A DNA stretch of 64,000 nt from Metasolibacillus fluoroglycofenilyticus (GTDB lineage: Bacteria > Bacillota > Bacilli > Bacillales_A > Planococcaceae). Where the stretch lies: the NCBI RefSeq assembly GCF_003049645.1, contig NZ_PYWK01000001.1, positions 2,139,487 to 2,203,486 on the forward strand. Reading direction: 5' to 3'. A program made the translations under genes and the position numbers. Of the stretch, positions 43,036 through 53,090 are shown one piece after another (within the stretch, counting starts at the first letter, position 1; each line of letters begins with the position of its first letter). The notes under the pieces were generated by a model. That model did not search any database. It was not told where the DNA came from and was given only the letters and a program-made list of their open reading frames with translations.

Positions 43036-44121
43036 TTAAGCTTTTACTTCATATTGCTTCATGAACTTTAGCACTTCGTCGTAGAATGCATCGAATGTTG
43101 GAATATCCATTTGCTGCTGCTGGTCTGATAAAGCAATTGATGGGTCTGGATGAACTTCAGCCATTACGCCATCTGCACCAATTGCAATCGCCGCTTTTGC
43201 ACATGGTAATAATAAATCGCGACGTCCTGTTGAGTGCGTTACATCAACCATTACTGGTAAATGCGTTTCCTGCTTTAAAATTGGCACTGCAGAAATATCT
43301 AATGTATTACGTGTCGCCTTTTCGTATGTACGAATACCACGCTCACATAAAATAATATTTTCATTGCCCTTTGACATAATGTACTCAGCTGCGTGAATGA
43401 ATTCATCAATAGTTGCTGCTAAGCCACGTTTTAACAATACTGGCTTATTGATTGCCCCTGCTGCCTTTAATAATTCAAAGTTTTGCATATTACGTGCACC
43501 TATTTGTACAACATCTACATAATCAAGTGCTACTTCTAAATCAGCAGGTGTTACAATTTCTGTAATAACAGCTAAACCGTATTCCTCAGATACTTGCTTT
43601 AAAATTTTTAAACCTTCTAAACCAAGCCCTTGGAAATCGTATGGAGAAGTACGTGGCTTGTACGCGCCACCTCGAATTAATTTTAAACCTTTATCACGAA
43701 TAGATGCGGCAACTTGCGCCACTTGCTCATATGATTCAACTGCACATGGACCAAAGACGAAAGATGGTGCACCTGCTCCTAATAATTCTCCATTAATATT
43801 AATAACTGTATCTTCAGATTTCTCTTTACGCGATACAAGTAATTCTTTTTTCTTCTCTGCCTCTAACTGCTTTAATGCTGTTTTAAAAATTTGTTTAAAA
43901 ATATAATCAACCGTCATTTGATTTAACGGACCATTGTTATGCTCCTTAATTAAATCCAGCATATGGCGTTCTCGAAGGGGATCGTAACGATGCACACCCT
44001 GCTTCTCTTTAATCTTACCTATCTCATTAACAATCTCTGCTCGCTCATTAATTAAGCGCAAAATCTCTAAGTTTAAGCTGTCGATTTGACCGCGTAAACC
44101 TTCTAAATCGTGTTGACTCAT
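43036..44121 (-). CDS. aroA: Bifunctional chorismate mutase/DAHP synthase AroA(G)
   Basis: 361 residues. First 90 residues are an AroQ-type chorismate mutase domain ([20 protein letters not shown]). It is followed by a type I-beta DAHP synthase ([55 protein letters not shown]). Catalyses the first step of the shikimate pathway, feedback-controlled through the mutase domain. Usual place beside ccpA and ytxGH. Confidence 0.96.
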   Translation of the reverse strand: MSQHDLEGLRGQIDSLNLEILRLINERAEIVNEIGKIKEKQGVHRYDPLRERHMLDLIKEHNNGPLNQMTVDYIFKQIFKTALKQLEAEKKKELLVSRKEKSEDTVININGELLGAGAPSFVFGPCAVESYEQVAQVAASIRDKGLKLIRGGAYKPRTSPYDFQGLGLEGLKILKQVSEEYGLAVITEIVTPADLEVALDYVDVVQIGARNMQNFELLKAAGAINKPVLLKRGLAATIDEFIHAAEYIMSKGNENIILCERGIRTYEKATRNTLDISAVPILKQETHLPVMVDVTHSTGRRDLLLPCAKAAIAIGADGVMAEVHPDPSIALSDQQQQMDIPTFDAFYDEVLKFMKQYEVKA

Positions 44122-44297
44122 TACTTATTTCTCCTTCCTGAGTACACATACTCTTTCAGAACGCTGAAATGTATGATACATTTTTAATTAATAATATCAT
44201 TATAGACAACTTGTTTATAAATGTCACGCATTTTTAATTTAGCGCTTCAACTCGCTAAAGCTATCTCTAGTAAGGACACGAAAGGAAGCGATTACAA

Positions 44298-46439
44298 ATG
44301 ACTTCAAAGTTATTTGCTTTAGATATCGGTACACGCTCTGTAGTTGGCATTATTTTGGAAGAGCGAGATCAGCATTTTCACGTTGCTGATATGGTTATTA
44401 AAGAACATAAAGAGCGGGCAATGGTAGATGGCCAAATACATAATGTACTCTACGTAGCAGATTTGATAACTGAAATTAAACAGGTGTTAGAAGAAAAGCA
44501 TGGTCCTTTAACAAAAGTAAGCGTTGCAGCAGCAGGTCGTGCCTTAAAAACAGAGCAGGCAAGCATTACGATTAATATAAAAAACCGTCCTATTTTTACG
44601 GAGGAAGACATTAATCGCTTAGAGCTTCAAGCTGTACAACAGGCGCAGCAACAATTGCTACAACATAAAGAAGATGCGAAGGCTAGCCACTATTATTGTG
44701 TTGGTTATTCGGTATTATATTACAAATTAGATGATGAAGAAATTGGCAGCCTATTAGACCAACAAGGCGACATGGCAACAATAGAAGTTATTGCAACGTT
44801 TTTACCTCGCGTTGTTGTAGAGTCGCTGTTAGCAGCATTAAAGCGTGCAGATTTAGAAATGGAGGCCCTGACGTTAGAGCCGATTGCAGCAATTAACGTA
44901 CTTATTCCTTCTACGATGCGCCGTTTAAATGTTGCACTTGTCGATATAGGTGCTGGTACTTCGGATATCGCCATTACTGATAAAGGGACAATTATTGCTT
45001 ATGGCATGGTGCCAACAGCTGGCGATGAGATTACCGAGGCATTAAGCGACCATTATTTATTAGATTTCCCAGTTGCAGAGGCTGCAAAGCGCCAGCTACA
45101 TACAGCAGATAGTGATATACTTATTCAGGATATTTTAGGCTTTGACCAATATTTGCCTCACGAAGAAGTAATACAAGCGATTTATCCATCTATTACATCG
45201 TTAGCAAATGCGATTGGAACAGAGATTTTACGCTTGAACAACCAAGTAGCCCCAAAAGCAGTAATGCTCGTCGGAGGTGGTAGCCTGACACCAAAATTAA
45301 CAGTCGAGCTTGGCAAAGTGCTAGAATTACCAGAAAATCGCGTTGCGGTTCGCGGCATAGACGCTATTCAAAATTTAACAAAAGAACCATCTATTCCGGT
45401 AACACCAGAGCTTGTAACACCAATAGGCATCGCAATTGCGGCAAAGAAAACACCGATTCAATACATGACGGTAACAGTGAATGAGCAAATTGTACGCTTA
45501 TTTGAACTGAAAGAGATGACGATAGCCGATGCGTTTTTAGCGGCAAATATTCGAGCAAAGCAGCTTTATGGTAAGCCGGGTCATGCCCTATCCATAACGG
45601 TGAATAATCAAGCAATTTTCATTGCCGGAGAGCATGGTCAGCCTGCCCAAATTTTATTAAATGGTACGCCAGCCTCTACAAAATCTTCCATCAAAAATGG
45701 CGATACAATCACGCTTATTGAAGGACAAGATGGGCAAGCTGCAACTGCCCTTGTACAAGATATTGTAGATACTGCACTTTCAAAAAATATATCAATTAAT
45801 AACATTCCTTATACTGTAAAGCCTAAAGTTTATATAAATACGAAGATTGCGACATTTGACCAAGCTTTACAAGATCGAGATATTGTAGATATTTCAATAA
45901 TAGAAACGGCAGAGGATGTTTTAAAGCAGACAAATAATGTAGATTTACTGGAGCAATTGCGCTCCTATGTCGTTCATATCGATGGACAGCCCCTCTATTT
46001 ACCAATGTTTTCATCCGAATTATTAATTAACGGAAAACCAAGTAAAACCCATTATCCTGTAAATGATGGTGACCGACTAGCATTTACACAAAATGCTTTG
46101 CCTACTGTGCAAACATTGGCAAATCATTTAGATTTATTATTAGAGGATCGAATGCTAGTGACATTTCAGGGAGAACGCATTGAGCTCGTAAAAATCGTAC
46201 GCGAAATGACGGTGAACGGTGCTGTACTCTCTCCACAGGCTACTGTACCAAATGGTGCGACGATTAAAGTGAATGCCCTTGAGCACAGCCCATGGATTTT
46301 TCAAGATGTATTCCGCTTTTCAAACTGGCAACTTCCAGCACAAGCGAAAGGTGGCTTTACCATTTTAAGAAATGGTATCCCTTCTTCCTTCGATGCAGAA
46401 ATTTTCGGTGGCGATACATTGGAAATTAAATTTACTTAA
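44298..46439 (+). CDS. FtsA/PilM-like ATPase with extended C-terminus
   Basis: 713 residues, much longer than FtsA (about 420). The N-terminal half is an actin-fold: FALDIGTRSVVGIILEERD (phosphate 1), GRALKT in an SHS2-like insertion, LNVALVDIGAGTSDIAITDK (phosphate 2) and VMLVGGGSLTPKL (adenosine). The C-terminal 330 residues seem to repeat a small beta-grasp-like unit, each ending in an IxNGDTITL-type strand (SIKNGDTITL, VNDGDRLAF, VPNGATIKV, FGGDTLEIKF). A role in envelope or pilus-like assembly is possible. It is divergent from aroA and has no partner gene nearby. Confidence 0.75.
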   Translation: MTSKLFALDIGTRSVVGIILEERDQHFHVADMVIKEHKERAMVDGQIHNVLYVADLITEIKQVLEEKHGPLTKVSVAAAGRALKTEQASITINIKNRPIFTEEDINRLELQAVQQAQQQLLQHKEDAKASHYYCVGYSVLYYKLDDEEIGSLLDQQGDMATIEVIATFLPRVVVESLLAALKRADLEMEALTLEPIAAINVLIPSTMRRLNVALVDIGAGTSDIAITDKGTIIAYGMVPTAGDEITEALSDHYLLDFPVAEAAKRQLHTADSDILIQDILGFDQYLPHEEVIQAIYPSITSLANAIGTEILRLNNQVAPKAVMLVGGGSLTPKLTVELGKVLELPENRVAVRGIDAIQNLTKEPSIPVTPELVTPIGIAIAAKKTPIQYMTVTVNEQIVRLFELKEMTIADAFLAANIRAKQLYGKPGHALSITVNNQAIFIAGEHGQPAQILLNGTPASTKSSIKNGDTITLIEGQDGQAATALVQDIVDTALSKNISINNIPYTVKPKVYINTKIATFDQALQDRDIVDISIIETAEDVLKQTNNVDLLEQLRSYVVHIDGQPLYLPMFSSELLINGKPSKTHYPVNDGDRLAFTQNALPTVQTLANHLDLLLEDRMLVTFQGERIELVKIVREMTVNGAVLSPQATVPNGATIKVNALEHSPWIFQDVFRFSNWQLPAQAKGGFTILRNGIPSSFDAEIFGGDTLEIKFT

Positions 46440-46599
46440 AAAAAAAGAGTTATCCGAAAAGTCTATTTTGTTTTGACACCGCATTGAAATCAATGTTTTC
46501 ATCACTTCCCTTTTACTGAAGGATAACGCTGCTAAAGCCAATGTTCATCCCATTTTTAAAAGAGGCGTTCCCTGCTTATCCCGTATTAACAAATTTGTT

Positions 46600-46651
46600 T
46601 GCGACGAGTAACCGCAGGAGCAGGCTGTACTTTTGCGATGAGTAACCGCAG
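46600..46651. repeat. REP-like palindrome, two copies
   Basis: TGCGACGAGTAACCGCAG at 46600-46617 and TGCGATGAGTAACCGCAG at 46634-46651, 34 bases apart. They are in the opposite orientation to the pair at 26192 and have a similar period. Confidence 0.78.
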
Positions 46652-46735
46652 AGCACAGACCCCCACTTCAAAACAGCAGATAAAAACAAGATGTTTAAGT
46701 GGGGGTCTTACAGCCTGTAAAAACTAAGAATGAGG

Positions 46736-46840
46736 CCAACACGATGTTGGTCACACAAGCGTTTTCGCAGGATGCGAAGATTCTAGCTTGTGTTCCTCTA
46801 TCACCAATCAGTGGGGGTGTGCGAAGCCCCCCACTGATTG
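46736..46840 (+). repeat. Three-hairpin element, copy Q
   Basis: Hairpin CCAACACGATGTTGG, then TCAC, stem ACAAGC/GCTTGT with inner TCGCA/TGCGA, GTTCCTCT, and a long stem CAATCAGTGGGGG / CCCCCCACTGATTG. It has the same constant blocks as copy P, but with different stem sequences. Confidence 0.68.
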
Positions 46841-46992
46841 AAGGTTCACTTTATATGAATCAACATTTTGCGAAACATCATCGCTACTGTCCAAAATGCC
46901 GGCTATGCACGGCTTTTTGGACAGCCCCTTCGCTTTTGGCACATAAAGCTGTGATTGTCGCTATTCTCGTCGCAAAGAAGCTGGGACAAAAA

Positions 46993-47035
46993 GAAAAAAT
47001 GTTAGACCGCAATCTAGTTGGTCTAACATTTTTTT
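46993..47035. terminator. Orphan bidirectional terminator
   Basis: AAAATGTTAGACC / GGTCTAACATTTTTTT, a perfect 13-bp stem. It lies 550 bases beyond the FtsA-like gene and 140 bases beyond the ytxH stop on the other strand. Confidence 0.8.
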
Positions 47036-47173
47036 GATTTAAGACGGAATATTTAACTCCATAAAGCTGAAAAATTGTTATCTATTTTCGGCATTTTTTG
47101 AAATAATAAAGTTATGTCCCTGCCTCTTTTTAGAGGCTAGAAACACCGCATTACGCTTCCACTAAAAGCGCCC

Positions 47174-47638
47174 TTAAATTGATGACGGACGAGCGATTTC
47201 AGACATATTTTCAATCGGGTCTTCCTGTGTAGCTGGTTCCACTACTGCATTTATTAATTCTTCAAGTGGTTCTTCGCCTTCAGAAGACACTGTACCATCA
47301 TCAAAGACATTTGGTGCTTTTGCTGTTTTTGCCTTTACTTTATCTACTAAATTTGTCGATTGCTCTTTTAATTGGCTCGATAGCTGAACTGTTTTTTCCT
47401 TCGCTGTAGAGGAAAGCTCTACACCTCGGTCACGTAATGTTACAGCCTGTGTCGCCACAGCTCCACGTAAATCACGACCAGATTTTGGAGCTAATAATAA
47501 GCCAGCGGCCGCACCGACAATGCCTCCTACCAATGCGCCGATAATAAAGTCTTTCATATTTACTGTTTCCTCACCGTAAATGTCTTCGTTTCTAGTCGTA
47601 TATACTTGTGGTAAGTTCGTCATTTTTTGCTCTGTCAT
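47174..47638 (-). CDS. ytxH: YtxH-like protein
   Basis: 154 residues. YtxH/gas-vesicle-like family: after a polar N-terminus comes MKDFIIGALVGGIVGAAAGLLLAPKSGRDLRG (a glycine zipper-type membrane segment, about residues 28-58), then a helical amphipathic region. B. subtilis ytxH and ytxG lie beside murC and belong to the general stress operon. A shorter start at the internal MKDFIIG is possible. Function unknown. Confidence 0.85.
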   Translation of the reverse strand: MTEQKMTNLPQVYTTRNEDIYGEETVNMKDFIIGALVGGIVGAAAGLLLAPKSGRDLRGAVATQAVTLRDRGVELSSTAKEKTVQLSSQLKEQSTNLVDKVKAKTAKAPNVFDDGTVSSEGEEPLEELINAVVEPATQEDPIENMSEIARPSSI

Positions 47639-47656
47639 TGTATATCAATCCTTTCA

Positions 47657-48130
47657 TTATTTTTTAGGCTTGGCATTTACACCATCTACAGTATAAACTG
47701 TCACATCATCTGGATTAATCGCTTTACGCTGGCGCCATTTATCAGCAATCCCCATCGCAACATTACTCCACTGAACAACTTGGGCTATTTTTTCTTCATT
47801 TTTTGTTACTTCAGAAGAAATAGAATTTGTAATGCGCTGTACAGATTCATTTAAACCATTTACTGAATCCCCTACACCTTTCACAGCATTGACAACAGTA
47901 TTCAGCTTTTCTGCTTTTTCCGTAATATCATCAGCAAGCGAATTTGTTTTTGTTAACAGCGATGTCGTTTCACGTGTGATTCCTTCCATCTGCCCTTCAA
48001 TACCTGCTACTGTTCCTGCGATATTGTTTAATGTTGTTTTCACTGAAAATAATGTCATACCGATGCTTACACATAAAAATAAAAAACCGATTGCCGCGAC
48101 TAATGCAGCGATATAAAGTACGACTACCAT
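47657..48130 (-). CDS. ytxG: YtxG-like DUF948 membrane protein
   Basis: 157 residues. N-terminal membrane helix (VVVLYIAALVAAIGFLFLCVS) followed by a long DUF948 coiled coil (TLNNIAGTVAGIEGQMEGIT, ADDITEKAEKLNTVVNAV). General stress protein in B. subtilis. 18 bases upstream of ytxH. Confidence 0.87.
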   Translation of the reverse strand: MVVVLYIAALVAAIGFLFLCVSIGMTLFSVKTTLNNIAGTVAGIEGQMEGITRETTSLLTKTNSLADDITEKAEKLNTVVNAVKGVGDSVNGLNESVQRITNSISSEVTKNEEKIAQVVQWSNVAMGIADKWRQRKAINPDDVTVYTVDGVNAKPKK

Positions 48131-48208
48131 GAAAATGACCTCCTATAGCTAGTTATATTTCTGATTCGACAAACATTTCAAAAATCCTGCCTATTATATG
48201 GGATAAAA

Positions 48209-49513
48209 TTATACTTTTTGTAACAATTGCTCAAATGCTGTTTGATATTTATTAACATCCCCAGCTCCCATAAAGAGCAATACAGCTCCCTCATGCTCTT
48301 TAAGCTGTTGGATTGTATCTAGTTCTAGCACTTTGCTTCCTTCAACTAGCTGCACTAAAGCATCAATTGTTAGAGCGCCTAATTGCTCACGCGCTGAACC
48401 AAAAATATCACATAAATATACTGCATCTGCATCGTCTAAACTATCCGCAAATTGTTGTAAAAATGTTTGAGTGCGCGTAAATGTATGCGGTTGAAATACC
48501 GCAACAATTTGTCTTTCAGGATATTTTTGTCTTGCTGCCTGCAATGTTGCCGCAATTTCAGTTGGATGATGTGCATAATCATCTACAAGTACTGTATTCC
48601 CGATAATCGTTTCTGTAAAACGTCTTTTTACACCTGCATATGTGTCCAAACGCTCCTGAATAACATCTGTCGGTATGCCTTCATAGTGACAAAGAGAAAT
48701 AACAGCCAATGCATTTAATATTGCATGGTCACCAAATTGTGGAATAAAGAACGTTGCATAAAATTCATTGCGCACATACACTTCGAATTCTGTGCCTTCT
48801 GTTGTCTTAACAACGTTGCGCGCTGCAAAGTCGTTTTCAGCATCAAAGCCATAATAAACAACAGGTACTTGTGCCTGAATGCGCTGCAATTGCTCATCAT
48901 CTCCACAAGCAATAATTGCTTTCTTCACTTGCATCGCTAACGATTGAAAGGCATCGAACACATCGTCAACACTCGCAAAATAATCTGGATGGTCAAAGTC
49001 TATATTTGTCATTACTGCATAATCTGGATTATACGCTAAAAAATGGCGTCGATATTCACATGCCTCCATAACGAAATACTTTGCATTTTCCATTCCTGCC
49101 CCTGTTCCGTCTCCTATTAGGTAAGACGTTGGCATATAGCCGCCAATAACATGGCTCATTAGGCCCGTTGTAGATGTTTTTCCATGTGAGCCTGTAATAG
49201 CAATAGATGTATAATGATTGCTATAATCCCCTAAAAATTTATGATAACGAACAACTTCTACACCTAGCTCACGTGCGCGTATAAGCTCAGGATGGTCATC
49301 AGGAAATGCATTTCCTGCAATAACTGTCATTCCTTGCTCAATATTATTTGCATCAAATGATAAAATGGTAATTCCTCTATCGCGTAATGGTTTTTCAGTA
49401 AAGTAATATGTTTCTACATCCGAACCTTGAACTTGTTCACCAGAATCAAAAAGAATTTGAGCTAATGGACTCATACCAGAGCCTTTAATACCTGTAAAAT
49501 GATAACGTGTCAT
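48209..49513 (-). CDS. murC: UDP-N-acetylmuramate-L-alanine ligase
   Basis: Adds L-alanine to UDP-MurNAc in peptidoglycan synthesis. 434 residues. Start [18 protein letters not shown] (UDP-binding Rossmann), ATP loop [30 protein letters not shown] and a C-terminal Mur domain. Preceded by CCTAGGAGG. Confidence 0.97.
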   Translation of the reverse strand: MTRYHFTGIKGSGMSPLAQILFDSGEQVQGSDVETYYFTEKPLRDRGITILSFDANNIEQGMTVIAGNAFPDDHPELIRARELGVEVVRYHKFLGDYSNHYTSIAITGSHGKTSTTGLMSHVIGGYMPTSYLIGDGTGAGMENAKYFVMEACEYRRHFLAYNPDYAVMTNIDFDHPDYFASVDDVFDAFQSLAMQVKKAIIACGDDEQLQRIQAQVPVVYYGFDAENDFAARNVVKTTEGTEFEVYVRNEFYATFFIPQFGDHAILNALAVISLCHYEGIPTDVIQERLDTYAGVKRRFTETIIGNTVLVDDYAHHPTEIAATLQAARQKYPERQIVAVFQPHTFTRTQTFLQQFADSLDDADAVYLCDIFGSAREQLGALTIDALVQLVEGSKVLELDTIQQLKEHEGAVLLFMGAGDVNKYQTAFEQLLQKV

Positions 49514-49894
49514 GTTGAAACCTCCTAGGATACAGCGATCCTGTTTAAAATTGCAAAAATTTATATGTTCAAGTAGGGTGAAGATTGAAGCTCAATCAAT
49601 AACAGACCTCTCCATGCGCATAGCATCTATATAATGGGCGTTATATCGGTAGAAAAACAATGAACTCATCTTCTCTCCTTCACCTAAAACTTTGTATTCG
49701 CATCCTGCTGCTACCCGCAGCAAATAATGTCTATAGCTGTCACTACAAAGTAATTATTATCTGTTATAGTGAAAAATACTAATTTATTATAGCATTAAAT
49801 ATGTAGAACAATAAATGAACGACTATTCTAATTTTTTCTACATTTATAACAACTAGAACTGTTCAACGTCCTTCAGCAAAGTTTTCACTCATCC

Positions 49895-49977
49895 AGCGTA
49901 GTTTGTTGATAGAAGAACACAGGCTAAAGACTTTACATTCTATGAAAACGCTTGTGTAATCAACATCAAGTTTGCCA
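49895..49977 (-). repeat. Three-hairpin element, copy R, upstream of murC
   Basis: On the minus strand AACTTGATGTTGATTAC, then ACAAGC ... GCCTGT, GTTCTTCT. The stem keeps pairing, while the central loop and second hairpin are degraded compared with copy Q. Confidence 0.55.
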
Positions 49978-50114
49978 CATTCGATTTTTACAGGCTGTTG
50001 ACCACACTTAAACTTCTAGTTTTAATATGGGAATCCTACAGCCTGTTAATACGGAAAAAGCTTCATTCAACTAACTTTTTTGAACAATCTTCTGCTAAAT
50101 TGTAGTAAATTATC

Positions 50115-50137
50115 AGAATTGTTTCGGTGCCTGGCAC
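50115..50137. repeat. GTGCCTGGCAC palindromic repeat beside sftA
   Basis: AGAATTGTTTCGGTGCCTGG then CAC. Same element as at the argB end. It stands two bases from the sftA stop. Confidence 0.6.
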
Positions 50138-50139
50138 TT

Positions 50140-52773
50140 TTATAAGTTTTCTAAATCAGATTCTGTGATGAAAGATTCTCGTGGCTTACTTCCTCTCTGC
50201 TCTGACACAAAACCATGCTTCTCTAACATTTCTATCAGCCTTGCTGCTCGATTATAGCCGATATGATATTTGCGTTGGATTGACGATGTAGAAACAGCTC
50301 CCTGCTCATAAACAAAGCGACATACTTCTTCAAAAAGTTCATCCTGTGCCTCAATCGTTTCAACTTTCTTTAATAGCTCCTCTTGCTCAAAAATATAATC
50401 AGGCTGTCCTTGGCTACGCACGTAACGAATTACTTCCTCAATCTCGTCATCTGTTACAAATGTCCCTTGAATACGCTGTGGTGCTGACATGCCATTTCCT
50501 AAATACAGCATATCTCCACGCCCAAGCAAACGTTCTGCTCCTTGTATATCAAGAATCGTACGTGAGTCAATTTGTGATGATACCGCAAATGCAATACGCG
50601 TTGGAATATTGGCCTTAATTAAGCCTGTAATGACATCTACAGAAGGACGCTGTGTCGCTACAATTAAGTGAATACCACATGCGCGGGCCTTCTGAGCAAT
50701 ACGGCAAATGGCATCCTCTACATCTGTAGGTGCCATCATCATTAAATCGGCTAATTCATCAATCACAATTAATAAATATGGAAGCTTTTGAGCGTATTGT
50801 CCATTTGCCTCTGCTATCGCATTGAAACGTGTTATATCACGTACTTCTGCATGCATAAATAGCTGATAGCGACGCTCCATTTCCTCAACTGCCCATTTTA
50901 AAGCTGCCGCTGCTGCCTTCACATCTGTAATAACAGGGCTAACTAAATGAGGAATATGATTAAATGGTGCTAGCTCCACCATTTTTGGGTCGATTAGCAT
51001 AAGCTTTAATTCATTTGGATCTGCTTTATATAATAGACTAACCAAAATTGAGTTAATACAAACAGATTTTCCAGAGCCAGTAGCACCTGCAATTAAGCCA
51101 TGTGGCATTTTTCGCAAATCTAATGTAACTGGCTTACCAGTTAAATCTAAACCAAGTGCCGCCTCCATTGGCGATTCTGATTCTTTAAAGGCTACGCTAT
51201 TCGTTACCTCCGATAAACGGACAGCACGGGAAATTAAATTCGGTATTTCAATACCAATCGTGCGCTTTCCGGGAATTGGAGCTTGAATTCGAATATCCTT
51301 CGCCGCTAACGCTAGCTTTAAGTCATCAGCTAAGTTGCGAATTTTACTTACCTTCGTGCCTTGCCCAATCGTAATTTCAAATTGTGTTACAGCCGGTCCT
51401 TGCATAATTGATTCGACCTGCGCAGTCACTTGATGATAAGAAAGCGCCTCTACTAATGCCTCCGCTTGTTGCTCCATCCAATCATAATCTTCCGTTTTTT
51501 GCTCAGCAGGCGCTAAAAATGTGGTAGAAGGTTTTTCATAGTGCGACTTTGGCTGAGCAGCAGTAACTGTTTTCTCTTGCAGCATCGGCGTTTCCTTTAC
51601 TGCAGCAGTAGCTTTAGCAGGTGACTGCTCCTCCGTTTGATTTTTTACTTCATGCGCGGTTTCAACAGTCTTTACTTGTTGTTGTAATGCCATTTCAGTT
51701 GGCTGCTTTTCTTGAACTAGAGTAGCTGTAACTTGCTGTTCATGCTCTTCTTTCACCATTTTCATTTCTTGCTGTTGTAGATGTTGTTTAACAAATTCCT
51801 TTGCAAGCTGCTTTTGCTTATCAGACTTTAACATTAAAACATTAAATGGCAAACGGCTGCCACCTGTTTCAATAGCACCTTCCTCTGATGGCGGCGCTTG
51901 CTCCACATGCAATTGACCGATATGGATTGTTGAGTTTTCAATTTTTAAATTTTCCACCTTCAATTCACTTAGCAAATCAAACTCATCCTGCTCATCCATA
52001 ATAGGCGGTTGCTCTATATCCTTATAATCAGATGTATTCAAATCTACTGGCTGTGGTGCTTGACCATCCTCTAATATTTCAATCGTTGATAAAGATGAGG
52101 CCTCAAATGTTGCTGTTAACTCTTGTGCTTGTGGGATTTCTTCGATGAACGGCGCTTCGGTGAATTGTGGCGCTGACGCCGATTGCTCCTCTGGCACAAT
52201 CGGTTTTGCAAGTTCTTCATCTTTCTTCGGCAACAATTGTTCAATCGGCTTAGGCTTACCAAAACCGTAAACGGGCGATGGTACATCAGTTGGTATAAAG
52301 CGTTTACGATTTTGTAAAGGACTAACCGTTGTTTGCTTTGGCTCATTTTTCTCACGAGATTTTGTAGGCGTTAAAAAATCTTTTTCTTCTCTCAAAGAAT
52401 TATTACGCCGTCCCTGCGGCTGACTACGAAAAACATTGACCTGTCCTTTGTTTTTTTGTCTGCGCGCTAATAGTTCGCGAATACCTGATACCTCTACATC
52501 ATAAATCTCCTGCTGCTCCTCTCGTAAATGCCTTGGCAACTCAAATGTTGACTGGTCTATTTCTATATTGTCCATTTGACGTTGCTGCATCGCTTGAGGC
52601 GCTGGTTTTTTTTCGATTAACTCCTCATCTGCAATAAGGGGGAAACGGAAGGTTGTCTTTTTCATTTGCGGCTGTTGCGTAAACTGCTCGTTTTGCTCAA
52701 CCTCTTGCTCGTACTCATCATATTCCTCATCTGTATATAAAATTTTATTTATTTGCTTTTTAAACCAATTCAT
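50140..52773 (-). CDS. sftA: DNA translocase SftA (soluble FtsK/SpoIIIE family)
   Basis: 877 residues. Pumps DNA away from the closing septum. The N-terminal 400 residues are polar, low-complexity and Q/E-rich, with no membrane helices, as in SftA/YtpS and unlike SpoIIIE. The motor has Walker A LIAGATGSGKSVCINSILVS, Walker B LPYLLIVIDELADLMMMAPT and a C-terminal gamma-type winged helix (ISTSSIQRKYHIGYNRAARL style) for polarity sequences. Gene order murC-sftA-ytpR-ytpQ is as in B. subtilis. Confidence 0.94.
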   Translation of the reverse strand: MNWFKKQINKILYTDEEYDEYEQEVEQNEQFTQQPQMKKTTFRFPLIADEELIEKKPAPQAMQQRQMDNIEIDQSTFELPRHLREEQQEIYDVEVSGIRELLARRQKNKGQVNVFRSQPQGRRNNSLREEKDFLTPTKSREKNEPKQTTVSPLQNRKRFIPTDVPSPVYGFGKPKPIEQLLPKKDEELAKPIVPEEQSASAPQFTEAPFIEEIPQAQELTATFEASSLSTIEILEDGQAPQPVDLNTSDYKDIEQPPIMDEQDEFDLLSELKVENLKIENSTIHIGQLHVEQAPPSEEGAIETGGSRLPFNVLMLKSDKQKQLAKEFVKQHLQQQEMKMVKEEHEQQVTATLVQEKQPTEMALQQQVKTVETAHEVKNQTEEQSPAKATAAVKETPMLQEKTVTAAQPKSHYEKPSTTFLAPAEQKTEDYDWMEQQAEALVEALSYHQVTAQVESIMQGPAVTQFEITIGQGTKVSKIRNLADDLKLALAAKDIRIQAPIPGKRTIGIEIPNLISRAVRLSEVTNSVAFKESESPMEAALGLDLTGKPVTLDLRKMPHGLIAGATGSGKSVCINSILVSLLYKADPNELKLMLIDPKMVELAPFNHIPHLVSPVITDVKAAAAALKWAVEEMERRYQLFMHAEVRDITRFNAIAEANGQYAQKLPYLLIVIDELADLMMMAPTDVEDAICRIAQKARACGIHLIVATQRPSVDVITGLIKANIPTRIAFAVSSQIDSRTILDIQGAERLLGRGDMLYLGNGMSAPQRIQGTFVTDDEIEEVIRYVRSQGQPDYIFEQEELLKKVETIEAQDELFEEVCRFVYEQGAVSTSSIQRKYHIGYNRAARLIEMLEKHGFVSEQRGSKPRESFITESDLENL

Positions 52774-53090
52774 ATGCTCACTCTTTTCTTTAAAAAAAAC
52801 TCATTATTTTAGAAAATAGAATACTAAAAGCATACCATATTTTAAGCCATTGAGGCAGAGTTTACGCAGTGCAAATAGGGAAATATTAAGAGAAAGGGAG
52901 GTTTATCGACTTGTTGAAAGATGATTCACAATTAGATGAAAGAAAAAACACGTTTTACCTTGTTCTTTTTAATTTTAAAATGTGTGTTTTTAAGCCTTTG
53001 TTGAATAATTCATTTTGAGGTGAGGTTAGCCTTAGGCAAAAATAAAGGCTGTTTGAAAAGAGAATACCTTTTCAAACAGCCTCTAAAATT
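52774..53090. other. Gap between ytpR and sftA
   Basis: 317 bases. A plus-strand small frame of 35 codons (52911-53018) begins TTG after AGGGAGG and reads LLKDDSQLDERKNTFYLVLF. It has a fair ribosome binding site but no recognised homologue, and support is weak. The ytpR terminator occupies the left end of the minus-strand side. Confidence 0.4.
53045..53083 (-). terminator. Terminator of ytpR
   Basis: AGGCTGTTTGAAAAG / CTTTTCAAACAGCCT, a 15-bp perfect stem immediately after the ytpR stop. Confidence 0.85.

Larger units (their letters stand above)
46440..47173. other. 734-base repeat mosaic, no gene
   Basis: Family A copy 2 (46441-46580) is interrupted and resumes at 46850-46935. Between the halves lie two inverted REP-like palindromes and the three-hairpin element Q. 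A plus-strand ORF at 46699 (112 codons) spans these repeats and is rejected. An orphan terminator at 46993-47035 closes the block. Confidence 0.7.
49514..50139. other. 626-base gap upstream of murC
   Basis: Contains a degenerate REP-like palindrome (49705-49722), element copy R (49895-49977) with flanking sequence ending CAGCCTGTTAATACGG near 50053, and the GTGCCTGGCAC repeat at 50127. No gene or clear murC promoter was recognised. Confidence 0.6.

Noticed and set aside
46699..47037. 112-codon plus-strand ORF
   Set aside because: It spans element Q, family A and an orphan terminator; the frame is a by-product of palindromic repeats.
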